The notes under the pieces are model-generated. The model was not told the DNA's origin, made no database searches, and was given only the letters and a program-made list of their open reading frames with translations. A DNA stretch of 64,000 nt from Mimachlamys varia (Eukaryota > Mollusca > Bivalvia > Pectinida > Pectinidae), in the NCBI GenBank assembly GCA_947623455.1, contig OX392532.1, positions 46,689,058-46,753,057 on the forward strand. Reading direction: 5' to 3'. This document shows, piece after piece, positions 58,708-64,000 of the stretch. Position numbers and translations under genes: made by a program. Each line of letters begins with the position of its first letter. Positions within the stretch are counted from its first letter, which is position 1.

Positions 58708-59738
58708 ATTAGACAGATCCTATAGGGATTGAATTAGACAGATCCTTAAATAGGGATTGAATTAGACAGATCCTTAAATAGGGATTGAATTAGACAGATC
58801 CTTAAACAGGGATTGAATTAGACAGATCCTTAAATAGGGATTGAATAGAGAGATCCTATAGGTATTAATTTAGACAGATCCTATAGGGATTTAATTAGAC
58901 AGATCCTATAGGTATTAATTTAGACAGATCCTATAGGGATTTAATTAGACAGATCCTATAGGGATTGAATAGAGAGATCCTATAGGGGTTGAATTAGACA
59001 GATCCTTAAATAGGGATAGAATTAGACAGATCCTATAGGGATTGAATTAGACAGATCCTATAGGGATTTAATTAGACAGATCCTATAGGGATTTAATTAG
59101 ACAGATCCTATAGGGATTTAATTAGACAGATCCTATAGGGATTGAATAGAGAGATCCTATAGGGATTCGATTAGACAGATCATATAGGGGTTGAATTGGA
59201 CAGATCCTATAGGTATTGAATTAGACAGATCCTTAGTAGGGATTGAATTAGACAGATCCTTAGTAGGGATTGAATTAGACAGATCCTACAGGGATTGAAT
59301 TAGACAGATCCTTTAGGGATTGAATTAGACAGATCCTTAGTAGGGATTGAATTAGAGAGATCCTATAGGGATTGAATTAGACAGATCCTATAGGGAATGA
59401 ATTAGACAGATCCTTTAGGGATTGAATTAGACAGATCCTATAGGGATTGAATTAGACAGATCCTATAGAGATTGAATTAGACAGATCCTTAAATAGGGAT
59501 TGAATTAGACAGATCCTATAGGGATTGAATGAGACAGATCCTATAGGGATTGAATTAGACAGATCCTATAGGGGTTGAATTAGACAGATCCTTAAATAGG
59601 GATTGAATTAGACAGATCCTATAGGGGTTGAATTAGACAGATCATATAGGGATTGAATTAGACAGATCATATAGGGATTGAATTAGACAGATCCTATATG
59701 GATTGAATTAGACAGATCCTTTAGGGGTTGAATTAGAC
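58708..59738. repeat. 25/28-bp minisatellite, about 40 copies
   Basis: The unit is ATTAGACAGATCCTATAGGG plus ATTGA. A 28-bp form replaces CTATAGGG with CTTAAATAGGG. CCTATAGG is an 8-bp palindrome present in most short units. Confidence 0.96.
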
Positions 59739-59875
59739 AATTTGAATCATGGTTTTAAATGGTGCATCACTGATAACTTTTCAAAGCATCCTAAGTTTTT
59801 TTTTATCAAAAACCTGACAACTGTTGGAGATGATTAAGTATAACATACAATTTAAAGGAAATTCAAGAGATTTTT

Positions 59876-60335
59876 GATGATGGCAACATCTGTTGAAGGA
59901 TGACAACACTCGTTGAAGAATGACATGATCTGTTGAAGGAAGACAACCTCTCTTGGAGGATGACATCATTTGTTGAAGGATGCCATCATCTGTTGAAGGA
60001 TGACATCATCTGTTGGAGGATGACATCATCTGTTGGAGGATGACATCATCTGTTGGAGGATGACATCATCTGTTGAAGGATGACAACCTCTGTTGAAGGA
60101 TGACATTATCTGTTGAAGGATGACAACATCATTTGAAGGATGACATGATCTGTTGAAGGATGACAACATCATTTGAAGGATGACATCATCTATTGGAGGA
60201 TGATATCATCTGTTGGAGGATGACATCATCTGTTGAAGGATGACAACCTCTCTTGAAGGATGACATTATCTGTTGAAGGATGACATGATTTGTTGAAGGA
60301 TGACAACATCATTTGAAGGATGACATTACTGGTGA
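59876..60335. repeat. 20-bp minisatellite, about 23 copies
   Basis: The unit is TGTTGAAGGATGACATCATC with A/G, ACATC/ACAAC and TGTT/TCTT/ATTT variants. It lies directly beside the possible - strand exon described next. Confidence 0.95.
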
Positions 60336-60386
60336 AGAATGATGACCTCTACTGTGATAACCTGTGAGATTCTGAAGTTGAGGCAT

Positions 60387-60483
60387 TTACTTTGATCTAC
60401 ACTTGGTGTGGTCTGGGTATCGCTGTGAGTCTGGCACTTTGATTGGAGTACGAGGTTTGTGAGCAAATTTAGTATTCGTCCGG
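60387..60483 (-). CDS. Possible terminal coding exon of a leftward gene (partial, tentative)
   Basis: On the - strand a good splice acceptor (GTTTTTTCTTCACAG) ends at 60484. The following frame, after one base completing a split codon, encodes about 31 residues starting RTNTKFAHKPRTPIKVPDSQ and ending HTKCRSK, then TAA (60387-60389). A stretch rich in Lys, Arg and Pro with no stop is compatible with a C-terminal tail, but 31 codons can stay open by chance, and a second frame (ILNLLTNLVL...) is open too. No family is recognised. If real, the upstream exons would lie to the right, mostly or wholly outside this window, and the 3' UTR would run left through minisatellites. Confidence 0.25.
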
Positions 60484-60944
60484 CTGTGAAGAAAAAACAA
60501 CATATAAGTATACTACATCCCACAACAGAGTAAAGTCTGAGAGATATCTGTCAGGGATATCCTAAATAACAGGCCCACCCACTGCTACATAGCTCATCCA
60601 ATATAGTATTTTCTTTTTAAAATCTCCTTCCCTTCCAACTAATTCACAGGAGAACAAACAAGAGATCCCAGAGGAATCTTGGCATCCACCTTCAATGATT
60701 TATCATTCATTCTTAGAAAGATGGATCTTTTCCCTTCTTATTTTAACTTTTATTTATGTATTTAATCTTATTCTATGAATTTCTCTTGAAAATTAATAAT
60801 TGTTGAAAGAAGATCGCTTGTCAATAGTTTTGTTTTATGATTAGTTCCAAATTGTAGATCTGTATTGTATCTCTTAAAAACTAACCATTATATACTTTCA
60901 TAGTCAACATACAAGAAGGCCACATTTTCCCCCTGGAGCAATCC
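60484..60944. other. Single-copy DNA
   Basis: AT-rich. It would be intron if the - strand exon is real. Confidence 0.4.
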
Positions 60945-61135
60945 AAAAATTAGACCATGTACAACTAGGGACTGAACAGAACCTTCTTATAAAATTTGAG
61001 AATGATTCATCCAGTACTTCTCAAGAAATAGCGGTAACAAACTATAAATCACAAATCCAAGATAGCTGGTTGGCCATATTGTTTATCGCATCTGTCCAAC
61101 AAGAGGCCCAGAGGGCCTGTATCGCTTACCCGGAT
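60945..61135. mobile_element. Dispersed-repeat copy (ATCCAGTACTTCTCAAGA family), first copy
   Basis: This stretch shares ACCATGTACAACTAGG, TTTGAGAATGATTCATCCAG and TACTTCTCAAGAAATAGCGG with the copies at 62430-62650. It ends in CAAGAGGCCCAGAGGGCCTG, a motif I associate with bivalve interspersed repeats. There is no coding capacity. Confidence 0.6.
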
Positions 61136-61339
61136 ACATTGGTGTCTAGGTAATCATGGTAAAATATTTTCCAAAAAGATCCCATGGACAGGGACAGACC
61201 TAAAGATCGATCCTTGAAGCATATCTGTATAAATTAAAGTTTGGTTAATGGGTAAGTTTCTCAACTGTTTTCAAGTTCAACTGAGAAACTGGGTCCCTAA
61301 GTGCTATGACCAGACCCTGACATTAATGATACTATCATG

Positions 61340-61650
61340 CTAACATTTGTCTCTTTGTGCCCAGCAATTGTATAGTATTTGGTTAGGAAGTTACAAGGGC
61401 TTGGTAGATCCTGGGATCAAATCTATATCAGGATTGTGATGGTCTCTTAATGCCCAGCAATTGTATATATAGTTTTGGGGTGGGGATCTCAACCGTTAAA
61501 AAAGTTATGATTCAGAAATTGATTCTGCAAGGGTGGGGCTCATCCAGAACCAATCATAATATCATGATTTTGTTAGTCTCTTTATGCAAAGCAATGGTAT
61601 ATATTGTTATAGGGTGGGGATCACACCCAAAACCAAGTTAAACAAGCAGC
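61340..61650. repeat. Degenerate tandem repeat, 3 copies
   Basis: GTCTCTTTATGCCCAGCAAT-like words occur at 61349, 61442 and 61576, each followed by TGTATA and later by GGTGGGGATC or GGGTGGGGCTC. Spacing varies (93 and 134 bp). Confidence 0.7.
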
Positions 61651-62165
61651 GATTTAAAAGGCTTTTCCTGTATTTCCCCTATTGAGCCTCGTCCCACCTA
61701 CCCAAGGGGGATCAAAGTCACCATTTATAAAAAATCTGTTTCCCTCCTCCAAAAGATGTTTCTGACTAATATTCTATACTTTATGACTAGTAGGGATTTA
61801 AAAGGCTTTTCCTCTATTTTCCCTATTGGGCCCCGCCCCCTCCAGCCCCAAGGGGGTCAGAGTCACCATTTATATAAAATCCATTCCCCTCCCCCAAAGG
61901 ATGTTTCTGACCAAATTTTGTTCAAATCTATTCTATACTTTATGTCAAGTAGGGATTTAAAAGTCTTTTCCTCTATTTCCCCTATTGGGCCCTGCCCCTC
62001 AGGCCCCAGGGGGTCAGAATCATCATTTATACAAAATCTGTTTCCCTCCTCAAAAGGATGTTTCTGACCAAATTTGGTTCAAATCCATTCAGTACTTTAT
62101 GACTAGTAGGGTTTAAAAAGGCTTTACCTCTATTTCCCCAATTGGGCCCCACCCCTCAGGCCCAT
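61651..62165. repeat. About 144-159-bp tandem repeat, about 3.5 copies
   Basis: GATTTAAAAGGCTTTTCC-type words begin at 61651, 61795, 61954 and 62110. Units contain TTTCCCCTATTGGGCC, AAGGGGGTCAGAGTCACCAT and GGATGTTTCTGACCAAAT. The copies are clearly diverged, so this array is older than the clean minisatellites. The 103-codon open frame across it is a by-product. Confidence 0.88.
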
Positions 62166-62424
62166 TTTTGGATAGTTTTTTATTAGAACTATTGAGCGCT
62201 TTCTTGAACAAACTTAATATCAAATGAGAATATGTGGGCACTTAAACCACATCTTTAGGAAATATATAAAGTTTGTTGAAGAATGTGCTCTATGGTAAAC
62301 ACTATGTAAATTGACCAAAATTGAACAAATATTAACATTTACATAATTCATGCATATTCGAGATGGTTACCATGGCAACCATAGCACAAACAACAAATTT
62401 GATGGATGGTGGGGCCAAAAACAG
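62166..62424. other. Single-copy or unclassified DNA
   Basis: AT-rich; nothing supported. Confidence 0.4.
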
Positions 62425-62690
62425 GCAAAACCATACTTAGTCCTTTGAGAATGATCCATCCAGTACTTCTCAAGAAATAGCGATAACAGACTATTACTCA
62501 CAAATCCAAGATGGCTGCCTGTTGGCCACACTGTTAAAAGGATTTGTCCTAAAATGGACTATGCACAACTAGGCACCAAGAGGAACCTACAAATGAAATT
62601 TGAGAAAGATCCATCCAGTACTTCTCAAGATTTAACGGTAACAAATAATGTTTAAGGATGGACGACGGATGGACGACGGACCAGGTATGC
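62425..62690. mobile_element. Dispersed-repeat copies of the ATCCAGTACTTCTCAAGA family
   Basis: Two partial copies stand in tandem (ATCCATCCAGTACTTCTCAA at about 62455 and 62609). They are followed by GGATGGACGACGGATGGACG, a short-repeat tail like the GGACAGAC tract at 53692. Orientation matches the copy at 60945. Confidence 0.6.
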
Positions 62691-63146
62691 AGGGTGATCT
62701 GATGATGGTGGGCTAAAAAAAGGTCAATATGATTATCCCTGAATAACCTGAGGTTTCAAACTTCCATGACAACGACACAAATTGGTGTAAGTTTGACAAA
62801 GTCTGTGACACAGATTGGTGCAACTTTAACTGATATGACCAACTTACATACTAACCACTGTCTTACATTTCCTACTATTTACACTGTTTACTTTAATCAG
62901 TCAAATATATGATTTTTTTTTTCAAACATAAAATGTTTACTTTTCCAATAGACATACAACGTAAACATGCAGGGTTGAATTCATACAAGGAAGAACTTAA
63001 TTGTTGGAAGCATTAAAACTTAGCATCATCATGCATCTGGTAAGGAATTATATCTGAAGCAACATTGTTCATACAAACACTAAAGCTCTGAAATCACATC
63101 CAGTCAATATCCCAACAACTGACAATACTCAGTACACTATCGCTTA
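62691..63146. other. Single-copy DNA
   Basis: Nothing supported. Confidence 0.45.
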
Positions 63147-63167
63147 CCCCCCCCCCCCCCCCCCCCC
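63147..63167. repeat. Poly-C run of 21
   Basis: There are 21 consecutive C on the + strand, directly touching the first unit of the 47-bp array. The true length is uncertain because such runs are poorly sequenced. Confidence 0.9.
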
Positions 63168-64000
63168 AACTGAATGGTTAGAAAGATCCGTATCTTTTGA
63201 GTGTAACCAGGTAAAACTGAATGGTTAGAAAGATACATATCTTCTGAGTGTAACCAGGTAAAACTGAATGGTTAGAAAGATACGTATCTTCATTGTGTAA
63301 CCAGGTAAAACTGTATGGTTAGAAAGATACGTATCTTCTGAGTGTAACCAGGTAAAACTGAATGGTTAGAAAGATACGTATCTTCTGAGTGTAACCAGGT
63401 AAAACTGAATGGTTAGAAAGATACGTATCTTCTGAGTGTAACCAGGTAAAACTGAATGGTTAGAAAGATACGTATCTTCTGAGTGTAACCAGGTAAAACT
63501 GAATGGTTAGAAAGATACGTATCTTCTGTGTGTAACCAGGTAAAACTGAATGGTTAGAAAGATACGTATCTTCATTGTGTAACCAGGTAAAACTGAACGG
63601 TAAGAAAGATACGTATCTTCTGTGCGTGGCCAGGTAAAACTGAATGGTTAGAAAGATACATATCTTCATTGTGTAACCAGGTAAAACTGAACGGTTAGAA
63701 AGATACGTATCTTCTGTGCGTGGCCAGGTAAAACTGAATGGTTAGAAAGATACGTATCTTCTGAGTGTAACCAGGTAAAACTGAACGGTTAGAAAGATAC
63801 GTATCTTCTGTGCGTGGCCAGGTAAAACTGAACGGTTAGAAAGATACGTATCTTCTGTGTGTAACCAGGTAAAACTGAATGGTTAAAAAGATACGTATCT
63901 TCATTGTGTAACCAGGTAAAACTGAACGGTTAGAAAGATACGTATCTTCTGTGTGTAACCAGGTAAAACTGAACGGTTAGAAAGATACGTAACTTCTGTG
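63168..64000. repeat. 47-bp minisatellite with a 14-bp palindrome, left end of an array
   Basis: AACTGAATGG at 63168 recurs at 63215 (47 bp), with about 17.7 copies to the right edge. The unit contains ACTGAATGGTTAGAAAGATA and CGTATCTTCTGAGTGTAACC. AAGATACGTATCTT is a perfect 14-bp palindrome kept in nearly every unit. Variants include TTCATTGTGTAACC and TTCTGTGCGTGGCC. The array continues beyond the window. Confidence 0.96.

Noticed and set aside
58708..59738. Telomere-like sequence (TAGGGATT words)
   Set aside because: The period is 25/28 bp and TTAGGG is not tandemly repeated, so this is not telomeric DNA.
61756..62067. 103-codon open frame
   Set aside because: It spans a diverged 150-bp tandem repeat and its translation repeats itself imperfectly in step with the units.

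Overview
The window looks like nuclear DNA of an invertebrate animal, most likely a bivalve mollusc and possibly a scallop. That assignment is inference. It rests on a four-exon animal-type fatty acid-binding protein (FABP) gene with GT-AG introns, on degraded non-LTR retrotransposon and TA-flanked DNA-transposon remnants, and on dispersed-repeat motifs I associate with bivalve genomes. There is no bacterial gene organisation, no operon, and no rRNA or tRNA that I could recognise.

Only one gene is well supported. It is a cytosolic FABP on the + strand with coding exons at 19562-19631, 33399-33586, 37297-37398 and 38886-38936, encoding 136 residues. It has a CCAAT box and a TATA box upstream and an AATAAA signal downstream. 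The exon phases (1, 0, 0) and the 102-nt third exon match the classical FABP gene layout. A second, tentative coding piece is a possible terminal exon on the - strand at 60387-60483. Its gene would lie mostly beyond the right edge.

Summing the spans below, roughly 60-65 % of the window is tandem repeat. More than twenty families with no obvious relation to each other were found, with units from 12 to about 160 bp. Left of the gene lie a 50-bp array (1-274), an 81-bp array with no length change over 66 periods (1591-7092), a dead reverse transcriptase (7193-7860), a 66-bp array of about 135 copies (8233-17188) and a 20-bp array (17313-18047). Intron 1 (13.8 kb) holds arrays of 30, 51, 20, 77 and 48 bp. 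Intron 2 (3.7 kb) holds arrays of 58, 20 and 50 bp, the last split by a 522-bp inverted-repeat element with a perfect 36-bp hairpin. Intron 3 (1.5 kb) is almost entirely a 49-bp array. Downstream come arrays of 27, 28, 67/39, 34, 128, 49, 17, 50, 25, 20 and 47 bp, with a 1339-bp TA-flanked non-autonomous transposon at 51426-52764.

The exons are free of repeats even where arrays start within a few bases of a splice donor. Several arrays show higher-order structure: 2349 bp in the 81-bp family, 398 bp in the 51-bp family and 1360 bp in the 67/39-bp family. This points to duplication of blocks of units. Most long open frames in the window are by-products of repeat units whose length is a multiple of three and are not annotated as genes.
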